A DNA stretch of 64,000 nt from Nakamurella panacisegetis (GTDB taxonomy: Bacteria; Actinomycetota; Actinomycetes; Mycobacteriales; Nakamurellaceae): the NCBI RefSeq assembly GCF_900104535.1, contig NZ_LT629710.1, positions 4,685,501 to 4,749,500 of the forward strand, given 5' to 3'. Made by a program: the position numbers and the translations under genes. Shown here piece after piece: positions 7,997-16,795 of the stretch. The notes beneath the pieces were generated by a model. That model was given only the letters and a program-made list of their open reading frames with translations. It was not told where the DNA came from and did no database searches. How positions within the stretch are numbered: the stretch's first letter is position 1; each line of letters begins with the position of its first letter.

Positions 7997-8485
7997 TCAC
8001 TCGCGGTGAAACTCGGCAAATCGGGCCCACGTATGGGCGAGTAAAGCGCGAGAAATAGCCCCGTCCAAATTCGACAGGCTGACCAGGCCGACCAGTCGGC
8101 CGGAACCGTCGACCACCGGCAGCACCCACAGCCCGGCGTCGTCCATCTCGCCCAGGATCGATTCGACGGGCGCGTAGTGGGCCACCGCCGCCGGATGCCG
8201 GTCCATCACCGCCCCCACCGGGGCCGACCGATCCGTCCCGGCCGCCACCGCGGCCAGCACCCCGGTCACCGTCACCGTCCCGAGCAACCGGTTGTCCGGC
8301 CCGCGGACCGGCAGGGCCGGGAGGCCGGAGCCGGCCAACAGGCCGGCCGCCTGCTCCAGCGTCGACTCCGCCTCGACCGCGACGAACTCGCAGTTCATCA
8401 GGTGTCCGGCGGTCGGCGGAGGCCTACTCGTCAGCCCGACCAGGGCTGGTGGTGCCAACCGATGCGCCTGGGGCGAGCTGTTCAT
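7997..8485 (-). CDS. CBS-domain-pair protein
   Basis: The 162-residue protein contains two CBS motifs: residues about 33-80 (ESTLEQAAGLLAGSGLPALPVRGPDNRLLGTVT) and about 95-145 (HYAPVESILGEMDDAGLWVLPVVDGSGRLVGLVSLSNL). CBS pairs bind adenosine nucleotides and act as energy sensors. No other domain is present. It resembles the protein at 10188-10625, particularly in the LWVLPVVD / TWVLPVID segment and the C-terminal ALLAHTWARF / AVLADAWRRI, so the two are probably paralogues. It sits upstream of the sigma factor on the same strand and may share stress regulation. Confidence 0.85.
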   Translation of the reverse strand: MNSSPQAHRLAPPALVGLTSRPPPTAGHLMNCEFVAVEAESTLEQAAGLLAGSGLPALPVRGPDNRLLGTVTVTGVLAAVAAGTDRSAPVGAVMDRHPAAVAHYAPVESILGEMDDAGLWVLPVVDGSGRLVGLVSLSNLDGAISRALLAHTWARFAEFHRE

Positions 8486-8503
8486 CAGCCGCCTCCCGGC
8501 CGG

Positions 8504-8716
8504 TCAGGACTTCTTCTTCTTGCCGATGCTCGGGAAGCGCTTCTTCACGGCCGCCTTGACCTTCTTCTGCTCCGCCGGCGTGCCGTTCTGCGCGACCCGG
8601 GCGAGCGCGTTGCGAGCGTGCGCCTTGTCCGGGATGGGGTACTTGCGCTTGCCCGGCAGGGCGAACGACTTCCGGCCGAGCTTCTTCCGGTCCTTGGTTG
8701 TCAGTTCCTTCGCCAT
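8504..8716 (-). CDS. small basic protein, DUF6582-like
   Basis: This 70-residue Lys-rich protein has the recognisable core FALPGKRKYPIPDKAHARNALARVAQNGTPAEQKKV followed by KKRFPSIGK. This matches small proteins now grouped as DUF6582, which occur alone in actinobacteria and at the ends of some phage proteins. The YPIPDKxHARNAL stretch is the diagnostic part. Function is unknown; the charge suggests nucleic-acid or chromatin association, which is inference. The plus strand across it is only an antisense shadow. Confidence 0.8.
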   Translation of the reverse strand: MAKELTTKDRKKLGRKSFALPGKRKYPIPDKAHARNALARVAQNGTPAEQKKVKAAVKKRFPSIGKKKKS

Positions 8717-8898
8717 AGGGGAACCGTTTCCCTGGGCGCACGGCGTACAAACGAACTTCCTTATGTCCTACAACTCTCAATCATTCGACGGTCAAGCTAC
8801 TTGCCAGCCGACCGAGAGGACGTGGATCTCGATATGATCCGTCGGCGAACAATTTCGATATCGACCCGAACGCGCTCGGTACCCGGCGGCCGCTCCGG

Positions 8899-9576
8899 TC
8901 AGGTCCTTTCGTGCGGGGAGGGCTCCTGCACCGCTCGCGCCTCGGCCAGAACGGTGGGCGCCAGCGCCGTCGCGATCAACGCGTAGCCCGCGCTGGACGG
9001 ATGGAAGCGGTCGGCGCTGAACAGCGCGGGGTCAAGGGCGAACGCGGCCACGGTCTCGGCCAGGTCGGCCACCACCGCCCCCTCACGGCGCGCCACCTCG
9101 GTCTGGGCCTGCCGCAGCACGGCACTCCCGGTTCTGACCAGCAGGCGGAACTCCGGAGGCACACCCGGCACCACACTCAGATCCGGCGCCGGCGTGACGA
9201 CCACCCGCGCGCCCGCTCCCCGGAGCGACCGCACGGCCGTACCCAGCGACCGGGCGGCCTGTTCCGTCGGGACGAACTGCGTCAGGTCGTTGGCGCCGAT
9301 GATGACCAGGGCCAGCCCGATCCGCCAGGCGGTCGCCCTGAGCACCTGCTCGGCCAGGTCCCCGCTGCACGCCTGCGGGACAGCGAACGTCTGCACGACG
9401 GCATCGACGTCCGCCGCCCGGAACCTCGCCATCAGCCGGGCGCCGACCGCCTCGGACGGGTCCGCGGCGCCCTGCCCGTAGGCGATCGAATCGCCCAGGA
9501 CGCCTACCCGCAGGGTGGCGCTCAGGCCGAGACCGAGCGGCGCGGGAGCTTCCAGTTCGGCCGCACGAAGTGGCAC
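8899..9576 (-). CDS. SGNH/GDSL-family hydrolase
   Basis: The core has the SGNH blocks: [16 protein letters not shown] (catalytic Ser in GDS), a Gly-containing block [11 protein letters not shown] (block III Asn) and [14 protein letters not shown] (block V with catalytic Asp-x-x-His). Family members hydrolyse esters or remove acyl/acetyl groups. No signal peptide is visible. The start is uncertain: a GTG at 9576 gives 225 residues and overlaps the end of msrA by 55 nt; the open frame extends to 9678 inside msrA, which is less likely. Overlap with msrA on the same strand suggests cotranscription. Confidence 0.8.
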   Translation of the reverse strand: MPLRAAELEAPAPLGLGLSATLRVGVLGDSIAYGQGAADPSEAVGARLMARFRAADVDAVVQTFAVPQACSGDLAEQVLRATAWRIGLALVIIGANDLTQFVPTEQAARSLGTAVRSLRGAGARVVVTPAPDLSVVPGVPPEFRLLVRTGSAVLRQAQTEVARREGAVVADLAETVAAFALDPALFSADRFHPSSAGYALIATALAPTVLAEARAVQEPSPHERT

Positions 9577-10037
9577 GTGTACCCGTTCGGATAGTGCTCG
9601 AGATAGTCCTGGTGTTCGGGCTCGGCCATCCAGAAGTCGCCGGCCGGGGCCAATTCGGTGACCACCTTGCCGGGCCACAGCCCAGACGCGTCGACGTCGG
9701 CAATGGTGTCCTGCGCGACGCGCTTCTGCTCCTCGTCCAGGTAGAAGATCGCCGACCGGTAGCTCAGGCCGATGTCGTTGCCCTGGCGGTTGCGCGTGGT
9801 GGGGTCGTGCACCTGGAAGAAGAACTCGAGCAGGTCACGATAGGTGGTCTGCTCGGGGTCGAAGGTGATCTCGATCGCTTCGGCGTGCGTGCCGTGGTTG
9901 CGGTAGGTCGCGTTGGGCACGTCGCCACCGGAATAGCCCACCCGGGTCGAGATCACTCCGGGACGGCGACGGATGAGGTCCTGCATGCCCCAGAAACATC
10001 CTCCGGCCAGGATCGCCTTTTCCGTCTTCTGCGTCAT
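9522..10037 (-). CDS. msrA: peptide-methionine (S)-S-oxide reductase
   Basis: The 171-residue protein has the MsrA catalytic motif [11 protein letters not shown] (Cys14), [30 protein letters not shown] and [18 protein letters not shown], all hallmarks of the family. It repairs S-epimers of methionine sulfoxide in oxidised proteins. ATG 10037 has AAGGAG about 8 nt upstream; an upstream extension to 10142 has no support. The protein lacks the fused MsrB domain. It is followed by the overlapping SGNH hydrolase gene. Confidence 0.95.
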   Translation of the reverse strand: MTQKTEKAILAGGCFWGMQDLIRRRPGVISTRVGYSGGDVPNATYRNHGTHAEAIEITFDPEQTTYRDLLEFFFQVHDPTTRNRQGNDIGLSYRSAIFYLDEEQKRVAQDTIADVDASGLWPGKVVTELAPAGDFWMAEPEHQDYLEHYPNGYTCHFVRPNWKLPRRSVSA

Positions 10038-10187
10038 GTTCTCGTGCTCCTTCTGGCCTACGTCTACGGACCTTTCGATTATGCCCGCGTACCTCGTCGG
10101 CCGACGGGGTGTGTAATACCCCTGCTCGGCCGAACGGATCACCTCGCGTGGTTCCGGCTATCGCGAGCGGACCGTCAGGAGGTCACC

Positions 10188-10625
10188 ATGCAGCCCAGCC
10201 GCCCCGGCCGGACGGCAGCCCAGTTGTCCTCGGACCACCCTTTCTGGGTGCACCCGGCCGACTCGTTGGCCGTGGCCGCCCGGACGCTGGCCAGGGCCGG
10301 CTTCCCGCTGCTGCCGATCTGCGACGAACACCGGCGGCTGGTCGGAACGATCACGGCGGCGACCCTCCTGGCCACCTTCGGCGCCGGTGCGGCCCACGAG
10401 CAGGCGGTGTCGGAGGTCCTGGACCCCGATCCCCCGGTGATCGCCGACTACGCGGGACCGGAATGGGTGCTGACCGAGATGATCGACGCCCGGACGTGGG
10501 TCCTGCCGGTGATCGACGCCGGCGACCACCTCGTAACCCTGATCAGCCTGCACGATCTGACTCCCGTCATCGGGGCGGCCGTGCTGGCCGATGCCTGGCG
10601 CCGGATCACTGCTCGCGGACCGTGA
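10188..10625 (+). CDS. CBS-domain-pair protein
   Basis: ATG 10188 follows CAGGAGGT and gives a 145-residue protein with two CBS motifs: residues about 17-60 (HPADSLAVAARTLARAGFPLLPICDEHRRLVGTIT) and about 75-125 (ADYAGPEWVLTEMIDARTWVLPVIDAGDHLVTLISLHDL). The second CBS and C-terminus parallel the protein at 7997-8485, so I take them as paralogues. It probably binds an adenylate nucleotide and acts as a sensor or partner module. It diverges from msrA. Confidence 0.85.
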   Translation: MQPSRPGRTAAQLSSDHPFWVHPADSLAVAARTLARAGFPLLPICDEHRRLVGTITAATLLATFGAGAAHEQAVSEVLDPDPPVIADYAGPEWVLTEMIDARTWVLPVIDAGDHLVTLISLHDLTPVIGAAVLADAWRRITARGP

Positions 10626-10700
10626 TCCGTCGGCGCGGACGGTCGGACATTCGCTCGGTTGCCACTTGCTGCCCGTCCTCCGCACGCGCACATTTGAGGC

Positions 10701-11777
10701 ATGACGTCGCCCATTGCCGTGACTTTCCTGCGCGACACCGGCCACGGCGGCGAACCGGGCCAGCCGCAGGCGATCGCCGCCGCCCTGGCCGAGTTCGTCG
10801 ACGCCGCGCGGAACTCGATCGACATGGCGATCTACGACTTCCGGCTGTCCGATGCGCTGGCCGAGATCGTGGTCGGCAGGCTGATCGAGGTGGCCGATGG
10901 GGGCGTGTCGGTGCGGATCGCCTACGACCACGGCAAGCCGGCCGATGCGACGGCCGCCGATTTCGCCGCTCTGGAAGCCGACCCCGCGCCGTCCGGCACC
11001 GCGCGATGGGTGGCCGAGCACTTCGGCGGGTCAGCCGTGCGGATCGCCGGGATCGATGCCGGTTCGCAACTCATGCACTCCAAGTACGTGGTCCGTGACG
11101 GTGCCGCGGTCTGGACCGGGTCGACGAATTTCACCGACGACGCCTGGACCCTCCAGGAGAACGACGTCATGGTCATCGAGGCCGAGCCGGTGGCCGCGGC
11201 CTACGAGCGCGACTTCGTCGCCCTGTGGGACAGCGGCGGGATCAGGGGTACCGGCCGTGGCGACAACGGGTCGGTCACGCTCGAGAACTACGGCGTCTCG
11301 TGGGATTTCGCCCCCGGGGACGGCCGGGAGATCGACGCCGAGCTGGTGTCGATCGTGGACGGAGCGGCGACCCGGCTCGTCCTGGCCGGCATGGTCATCA
11401 CCTCGCACCCGCTGCTCGCGGCCCTGGCCGCCGCCATCGAGCGTGGAATTCCGGTGTCGGGGATCTACGACAGTGGCCAGATGGGGCCGATCGCCGCGAA
11501 CTGGGATCCCGGATCGGCCGTGCTGGCCGACTGGACCGCCGTCTCCGCGCATGTGGCCGACAAACGGTCCTACCCGTACACCCCGACGTCGCCGCACAAC
11601 TTCATGCACCACAAGGTTCTGGTCGGCGACGACACCGTCGTCACCGGCAGCTACAACTTCTCCGCCAACGCCGAGCGCAATGCCGAGAACCAGGTGCGCA
11701 TCACCGATCCGGCGCTGGCCGGCGAGTACGTCGACCACATCGCCCTGATCGCGGCCGCCTACCACCAGCCGTCCTGA
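10701..11777 (+). CDS. phospholipase D-like (HKD) protein
   Basis: The 358-residue protein has two PLD half-sites: MHSKYVVRDGAAVWTGSTNFT around residue 131 and MHHKVLVGDDTVVTGSYNFSANAERNAEN around residue 305. Each supplies H-x-K and the downstream GSxN that build the two-His active site. The N-terminal DAARNSIDMAIYDFRLSDALAEIV is typical of cytoplasmic PLD-like nucleases and phosphatidyl hydrolases. No signal peptide or helicase domain is present. Whether the substrate is phospholipid or nucleic acid cannot be told from sequence. It converges on the monooxygenase gene with 10 nt between stops. Confidence 0.85.
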   Translation: MTSPIAVTFLRDTGHGGEPGQPQAIAAALAEFVDAARNSIDMAIYDFRLSDALAEIVVGRLIEVADGGVSVRIAYDHGKPADATAADFAALEADPAPSGTARWVAEHFGGSAVRIAGIDAGSQLMHSKYVVRDGAAVWTGSTNFTDDAWTLQENDVMVIEAEPVAAAYERDFVALWDSGGIRGTGRGDNGSVTLENYGVSWDFAPGDGREIDAELVSIVDGAATRLVLAGMVITSHPLLAALAAAIERGIPVSGIYDSGQMGPIAANWDPGSAVLADWTAVSAHVADKRSYPYTPTSPHNFMHHKVLVGDDTVVTGSYNFSANAERNAENQVRITDPALAGEYVDHIALIAAAYHQPS

Positions 11778-11787
11778 TCGCGACCCG

Positions 11788-13272
11788 TCAGCTCGGCCCG
11801 CTGCGGACCCGAAAGGCCAGCTCGGGACCGGCGATCGGGCCACGGAGCAACCGCGCGTCCTTCGGGTACTGCTGGTGGATCCGCCACGGCGGCCGGTCGC
11901 CCTGCCGCGGGAGCCGGGATCGGCCCCGCTCGAAGTAGCCCGAGGACATCTCGATGTACGGCGTCGTGCGGAGCGCCTGGATCGGCCGCAGCGGCATCAC
12001 CTCGTCGTACCCCCGGTCGCGCATGAAGTTGAGCAGCCGGGTGACGTAGTCGGTGGCGAGCTCGACCTTGAGGGCCCAGGTGCCGTTGGTGTAGCCGATC
12101 GCGAAACCCAGGTTGGGCACGCCGTCGAGCATGGTGCCCTTGTAGACCACCCGCTCGGACACGTCGACCGGATCCCGGTCGACGCTCAGGGCGATGTCGC
12201 CGAGCGTCAGTAGCTCCAGACCCGTTGCCGTGACCACGATGTCGGCCTTCAGCCGGCGCCCCGAGCGGAGGCGCAGGCCATCGGAGGCGAACGATTCGAC
12301 GTGATCGGTGGCGATCTCCGCCCGGCCGGAGGAGATCGCCGCGAAGAAGTCGCCGTCCGGTACCAGACACAGACGCTGGTCCCAGGGATCGTAGGTGGGC
12401 CGGAAGTGCCGGTCGACGTCGAACCCTTTCGGCAGGCGCCGCCGGACCCCGTGGCGCAGCAGCCGGCCCGACGTCCGCGGGAATCGCTGACACAGCTGGT
12501 AAAGGGCCGTGGCCACCCGCATGTTCTTCCAGCGGATCACCCCGGAGGCGCGCTCCGGCGAAAGGATCCGCAGCAGCAGCGATCCCAGCGGGTCCCGGGT
12601 CGGGAGGACCATCACCCAGGACGGCGACCGTTGGAGCATCACCACGTGCGCTCCCGCCGCGACCAGGGCCGGGATGAGGGTGACGGCGGTGGATCCGCTC
12701 CCGATCACCACCACTTCCCGGCCGTCGACGTCGAGATCGGCCGGCCAGTCCTGCGGGTGCACCACGCACCCGGTGAAGTCCTCCCGGCCCGGCCAACTCG
12801 GCGTGTAGCCGTGGTCGTAGCGGAAGTATCCCGTGCACAGGTACAGGAACCCGCACGTGCGGACCTGGCGCCGGCCCGTCTCGGTGTGTTCGACGGTGAC
12901 GGTCCACCGCGCCGACGCACGGTTGAAATCGGCCCGGAGGACGCGCCAGTGGTATTCAATCCGGTCGGCGACGCCGTAGGCGGCGGCGGTCTCCCGCAGG
13001 TAGCTCAGGATGTCGGATCCGGCGGCGATCGACTTCCCCTGGACCCAGGGCCGGAATCGGTAGCCCAGGGTATACATGTCCGAATCGGACCGGATGCCCG
13101 GGAAGCGGAACCGGTCCCACGTCCCGCCGCTGGCCCCGCGCGCTTCGACCACGGCCCAGGTGCGGTCGGGGGCGTGCGTCTGCAATGTGCACGCGGCGCC
13201 GATCCCCGACAGACCGGCCCCGACGATCAGCACGTCGACGTGGGATCGCGGTTCGCCCTCTGCTGCGACCAT
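11788..13272 (-). CDS. flavin-containing Baeyer-Villiger-type monooxygenase
   Basis: The 494-residue protein has an N-terminal FAD Rossmann motif VGAGLSGIG (17-25), a GGTWDRFRFPGIRSDSDMYTLGYRF block, the Baeyer-Villiger-like fingerprint FTGCVVHPQDWP (166-177) and a second NADPH-binding VIGSGSTAV (189-197). Such enzymes insert oxygen next to ketones or oxidise S or N atoms; EthA of mycobacteria is a well-known relative of this arrangement. The C-terminus contains the usual FAIGYTNGTWALKVEL segment. It is transcribed divergently from the small Cys-rich gene at 13329, and no pathway partners are adjacent. Confidence 0.9.
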   Translation of the reverse strand: MVAAEGEPRSHVDVLIVGAGLSGIGAACTLQTHAPDRTWAVVEARGASGGTWDRFRFPGIRSDSDMYTLGYRFRPWVQGKSIAAGSDILSYLRETAAAYGVADRIEYHWRVLRADFNRASARWTVTVEHTETGRRQVRTCGFLYLCTGYFRYDHGYTPSWPGREDFTGCVVHPQDWPADLDVDGREVVVIGSGSTAVTLIPALVAAGAHVVMLQRSPSWVMVLPTRDPLGSLLLRILSPERASGVIRWKNMRVATALYQLCQRFPRTSGRLLRHGVRRRLPKGFDVDRHFRPTYDPWDQRLCLVPDGDFFAAISSGRAEIATDHVESFASDGLRLRSGRRLKADIVVTATGLELLTLGDIALSVDRDPVDVSERVVYKGTMLDGVPNLGFAIGYTNGTWALKVELATDYVTRLLNFMRDRGYDEVMPLRPIQALRTTPYIEMSSGYFERGRSRLPRQGDRPPWRIHQQYPKDARLLRGPIAGPELAFRVRSGPS

Positions 13273-13328
13273 CAGGTCAGGCTAGACCGCCGCCCAGCAC
13301 CGTCGCGCGCGCTAGGGTTGAGCGCATC

Positions 13329-13748
13329 ATGGCCTCCGCGACCGACAAGCTCACCCGCCGCGAAGCGGCGATCCGACTCGACATCCCGCCGGAGATGGCC
13401 GTACGCAACGGGTTACCCGCACGAATCTCCGAAGCGGCGCTCGCCCGTCTGGACGCCGATCCCCCACCGTGGCTGGCCCAGTCCCGGGCCAATCGGACCG
13501 GCCGCAAGCCGGTCTGGACCCAGCTGACCTGTGACCTGTGCGGCCGCACGGAGACGGTGCGGCCGAAGAAGTGGTGGCCCGACTTCACCTTTGTCCGGTG
13601 CGACGACCACCGGCCGGATGCGTTGCCCGCCGTCGCCGACGGTTTCGTCCGGGCCGAGTACCCGGGAATCGGAACCCGGTTCGTCGGAGTGCTGGACGAG
13701 GCGCTCGCCGATCCCCCGGCGCCGGACGACTCACTCGGCGACCGCTGA
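13329..13748 (+). CDS. hypothetical protein with a zinc-ribbon-like motif
   Basis: A 139-residue protein starts at ATG 13329. The N-terminal 45 residues resemble a helix-turn-helix-like module (KLTRREAAIRLDIPPEMAVRNGLPARISEAALARL). Residues about 66-92 contain LTCDLCGRTETVRPKKWW followed by FVRCDDH, a C-x2-C ... C-x2-H arrangement that could bind one zinc. I do not recognise the family. It may be a small DNA-binding or redox-sensing protein (inference). Its 3' end overlaps the convergent membrane protein gene by 18 nt. Confidence 0.7.
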   Translation: MASATDKLTRREAAIRLDIPPEMAVRNGLPARISEAALARLDADPPPWLAQSRANRTGRKPVWTQLTCDLCGRTETVRPKKWWPDFTFVRCDDHRPDALPAVADGFVRAEYPGIGTRFVGVLDEALADPPAPDDSLGDR

Positions 13749-14993
13749 GGTCCGATCAGAGGTTGGGGCAACGGCCGGCTCCGGGGTCGATCGCCCGGCC
13801 GGACGGGCGGCGGCCAGCACCACGGCCAGGCCGGCCGTCATCGCGCCCCACCAGATCCAGGGACCGTGCCAGGGCGCCTCGGCCAGGAAGGTGAGCGCGG
13901 CGGACGCCACCGCGACCGGCACCAGGCGGGAGCGCGACCTCGACGCGGCCACCAGGGCGACGATCAGCACCGGCCACAGGTAGTAGGCCACCATCACCGT
14001 CTCGAACACACAGCGGAGGGCGAGAGCGGCGGCCGTCCACCACAGGAACTCCACCAGGACGGCGTCGTCCCAGACCCCGGAACCGGCCCGACCACGAAGC
14101 CGCCGGGCCAGCACCAGCGCACAGGCCACCGCGCACACCACCGCCAGGAGCCGGCCCGGCCCGGCGGCCACCGCGCCGTTGCTCATCTCCGGGGCCAGGG
14201 AGGTCCACGGCGTCGGATGGTTGCGGCTGGGAAAGTTGGGCTGACTGGTGACGGCGCGGAGGGTGGCCGTCCAGTTCGCCGCTGCCGCGGTCCCGAGAAG
14301 GACCACCGCGGGCAGCGCGGACCGGACCAGGTAGCCGATGACCTTCGGTCGCGGCAGCATCACCAGGACCATGGGATAGGCCAGCAGCACCAGCGGTTGC
14401 ACCGCGACCGCCGCGCCGATCAACCACGCGGACCGGGCGCGACGTCCATCGGCCAGGGCCAGCGCGCCGTAGAGGAACAGGGCCACCGCGACCGCGTCCT
14501 CGGGGTGCCCCCACCGCACCGACACGCTCCACAGGGTCACCGCCCCGGCCAGGGCGAGCAGCAGCCGCGTCGGCCGGGTCGCCCCGAAGCGCTCGGCCAC
14601 CCGGTCGGCCGCGAACAGCACCGACGCCGACAGGGCGATCTCGTAGGGGCCGGCCACCAGCCAGGCCGCCGGATACGGGTTGTGCACGGTCTGGAACGCC
14701 AGCCCGAGACCGGCGCCGTCGATGACCAGGACGATCGGCACCAGTACCAAGGCGGCTCCCGGAAACGTGACCAGCGCCGTCGGCTGCGTGTACAACCCGC
14801 CGACGTTCCAGTGGCGCAACCGATCCCCGGCGACCAGGGTCCGCCACAGATCGTGCGGGACGGACCAGCTGCTCTGCCCGATCAGGTCGGCGCCGACGGT
14901 GCTGGTGCTCATGGCGACCACGATCAGGGCGAGGGTGGCCAGTAGCGGGAACTTCCGTCGCGCGGCCCAGCTCGTCAGCGTCACGCCCCGCAT
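13731..14993 (-). CDS. multi-pass membrane protein, GT87-like glycosyltransferase
   Basis: The 420-residue protein has about 10-11 hydrophobic segments with short polar loops. After the first segment there is a large extracytoplasmic loop (VGADLIGQSSWSVPHDLWRTLVAGDRLRHWNVGGLYTQPTALVTFPG), and later a SVRWGHPEDAVAVAL loop. The pattern fits polyprenyl-phosphate-mannose-dependent mannosyltransferases of the GT87/GT-C type, including acidic residues after the first helix. Acceptor glycolipid or protein is unknown. The assignment rests on topology rather than a decisive motif, so a generic integral membrane protein remains possible. Confidence 0.7.
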   Translation of the reverse strand: MRGVTLTSWAARRKFPLLATLALIVVAMSTSTVGADLIGQSSWSVPHDLWRTLVAGDRLRHWNVGGLYTQPTALVTFPGAALVLVPIVLVIDGAGLGLAFQTVHNPYPAAWLVAGPYEIALSASVLFAADRVAERFGATRPTRLLLALAGAVTLWSVSVRWGHPEDAVAVALFLYGALALADGRRARSAWLIGAAVAVQPLVLLAYPMVLVMLPRPKVIGYLVRSALPAVVLLGTAAAANWTATLRAVTSQPNFPSRNHPTPWTSLAPEMSNGAVAAGPGRLLAVVCAVACALVLARRLRGRAGSGVWDDAVLVEFLWWTAAALALRCVFETVMVAYYLWPVLIVALVAASRSRSRLVPVAVASAALTFLAEAPWHGPWIWWGAMTAGLAVVLAAARPAGRSTPEPAVAPTSDRTSAVAE

Positions 14994-15025
14994 CCTAGGT
15001 TCTCACCGATCGTTTCCCGGGCCGG

Positions 15026-16027
15026 TCACACCCGCTCGGGCAGCGAGGGGCCCAGCGGGCTCGGCTCGTCCGTGAGCTGCGGGAAGCTCTCGCTTCGGCG
15101 CAACTCGTCGACCCGGATCACCGCTACTCCCCCGACGATCAGCAGGCCACCCAGGAGCTGGATGACGGTCGGCAACTGGTCGACCAGCAGCCAGGCGAAC
15201 AGCACGGCGAAGAGCACCTCGGTCAGACCGACGAACGACGCCATGGTGGCCCCGAGAGCCCGGGCCGCCATCACCCCGACGGCATAGGCGAAGGCGGCGG
15301 CGATCACGGCCAATCCGAGCATCGGGATCCACCACGCGACCGCGCCGCCGTGCAGGTGCACGGTGACGGCGCCGGCCCGGAGCGGCAGGACGCCGATTCC
15401 GCCGAAGACAGCCAGCATCACGGCTCCGATGGCCATGCCGGTCCCGGCCATGGCCACCGGTGGCAGTGCGTCGTCGACCTTGGCCGAGATCAGGAAGTAG
15501 GCGGCCAGCCCGACCGCGGCGCCGAGTCCCCACAGCACCCCGATCGGATCGATCCGGATGCCGCCGAACAGGTCGAGGACCAGGGCCAGCCCGGCCACCG
15601 CCAGCAGCGAGCCGAGCACGGTCAGCCGTTGGGGCCGGCGGCCGTGGCGCAGCCACATCCACAGCACCACCAGCACCACGCCCAGATACTCGATCATCAG
15701 GGCGACGCCGACCGAGAGCCGTTGGACCGCGTGGAAGTAGAAGACCTGCGCACCGCCGACGGCCAGTACCGCGTAGAGCACGACGGATCGGCGCCCGGAC
15801 CAGAGCCGGGACCACTGGCCCCGCAACGACAGGATCGACGGAACGGCCAGGATCAGTGCGCCCAGACTGATCCGGATCAGGACCACCAGGGCCGGGCTCC
15901 AGCCGTCCTCGATCAGCGAACTGGCGAACGCGCCCGAGGTGCCGAATGAGGCCGCCGACAGCAGAGCCAGCACGAGCCCGAGGCTCGAACCGCCAGTGGT
16001 CCTGATCGAGCTCGCTGGGTTCGTCAT
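15026..16027 (-). CDS. EamA-family (DMT superfamily) transporter
   Basis: The 333-residue protein has ten predicted membrane helices in two homologous EamA halves: residues about 15-145 (LVLALLSAASFGTSGAFASSLIEDGWSP...) and about 160-300, the second containing MAARALGATMASFVGLTEVLFAVLFAWLLVDQLP. The EamA group exports metabolites or amino acids. I start at ATG 16027 (MTNPASS), which has GGAG 5 nt upstream; the longer start at 16048 would place the start codon inside a perfect palindrome. The gene is divergent from a CGNR zinc-finger regulator, a layout that suggests control by it. Confidence 0.88.
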   Translation of the reverse strand: MTNPASSIRTTGGSSLGLVLALLSAASFGTSGAFASSLIEDGWSPALVVLIRISLGALILAVPSILSLRGQWSRLWSGRRSVVLYAVLAVGGAQVFYFHAVQRLSVGVALMIEYLGVVLVVLWMWLRHGRRPQRLTVLGSLLAVAGLALVLDLFGGIRIDPIGVLWGLGAAVGLAAYFLISAKVDDALPPVAMAGTGMAIGAVMLAVFGGIGVLPLRAGAVTVHLHGGAVAWWIPMLGLAVIAAAFAYAVGVMAARALGATMASFVGLTEVLFAVLFAWLLVDQLPTVIQLLGGLLIVGGVAVIRVDELRRSESFPQLTDEPSPLGPSLPERV

Positions 16028-16043
16028 CCCTGCTCCGTCACTA

Positions 16044-16067
16044 GTCATCAGCGGTTAGACTGATGAC
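16044..16067. promoter_or_regulatory. palindromic operator candidate between EamA transporter and CGNR regulator
   Basis: GTCATCAG (16044-16051) and CTGATGAC (16060-16067) are perfect inverted 8-nt arms with an 8-nt spacer. The site lies in the 68-nt intergenic region of a divergent transporter/regulator pair, 17 nt from the transporter start and 28 nt from the regulator start. Position and symmetry fit a dimeric regulator binding site controlling both genes, the CGNR protein being the natural candidate. Confidence 0.6.
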
Positions 16068-16095
16068 CGTAGTTCCCGTTCCGTGAGGAGTCAAC

Positions 16096-16638
16096 ATGGT
16101 TTTCACTCATGACACCGCAGTGGCCCTGATCGGCGCCGCCGCCTGGGTGAACACCGACGCCGACACCGAGGAGATCCCCGACGTCGCCGCCCTCGACGCG
16201 TTCGTGACGACCTGGGGATGGACCGGCAGCCGCACCCACGACGAGACCGAACTGCTTGCCGTCCAAGGACTCCGGCCCCGGCTCCGGCAACTCTGGCTCC
16301 TGGACAAGGACGGGGTGGTGGCCCTGGTCAACGAACTGCTGACCGAGTTCCGGGCGTTGCCGCAGCTGGTCCGGCACGACGAATGGGACTACCACCTGCA
16401 CGCCACCCCGAGCAGCGCGCCGCTGGCCGATCGGATGGCCGTCGAGGCGGCCATGGCCATGGTCGACGTCGTCCGGGCTGACGAGCTCAGCCGCCTCCGG
16501 GTCTGCGAGAACTTCGACTGCGAGAGTGTGCTGGTCGATCTGTCGCGAAACCGCTCGAAGCGGTACTGCGATCTGGTCTGCACCAACCGCGCCGCCGCCC
16601 GGGCCTACCGCTCCCGCGGCGCCGCCGCCGAAGTGTAG
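16096..16638 (+). CDS. ABATE/CGNR zinc-finger transcriptional regulator
   Basis: The 180-residue protein has an N-terminal helical domain of the ABATE type (DTAVALIGAAAWVNTDAD...TWGWTGSRTHDETELLAVQGLRPRLRQLWLLD) and a C-terminal CGNR-type finger at about 137-175: RVCENFDCESVLVDLSRNRSKRYCDLVCTNRAAARAYRSR, supplying four Cys residues. The finger binds DNA; the N-terminal domain is thought to sense a ligand. ATG 16096 has a strong GAGGAG site. It probably regulates the divergent EamA exporter through the palindrome at 16044-16067. Confidence 0.88.
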   Translation: MVFTHDTAVALIGAAAWVNTDADTEEIPDVAALDAFVTTWGWTGSRTHDETELLAVQGLRPRLRQLWLLDKDGVVALVNELLTEFRALPQLVRHDEWDYHLHATPSSAPLADRMAVEAAMAMVDVVRADELSRLRVCENFDCESVLVDLSRNRSKRYCDLVCTNRAAARAYRSRGAAAEV

Positions 16639-16640
16639 GG

Positions 16641-16669
16641 GCCCGGCTGGGCCCGGAGCCCGGCCGGGC
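16641..16669 (+). terminator. strong GC hairpin after the CGNR gene
   Basis: Arms 16641-16652 and 16658-16669 form a 12-bp stem (one G-T pair) with a CCGGA loop, beginning 3 nt after the TAG stop. There is no T tract, as is common in high-GC actinobacteria. It separates the regulator from the GH13 gene downstream. Confidence 0.6.
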
Positions 16670-16795
16670 GGCGGCCCGATCGTGGCGTGACCGCCGGGTC
16701 CCGTTCCGGGTGCGAACATGTACGCGGACCGTGTTCGGCAGTTCGCACCGGCCAGCGTTGCGCAGAGCCCACATTGTGCGAGAGGACCCCAGAGC

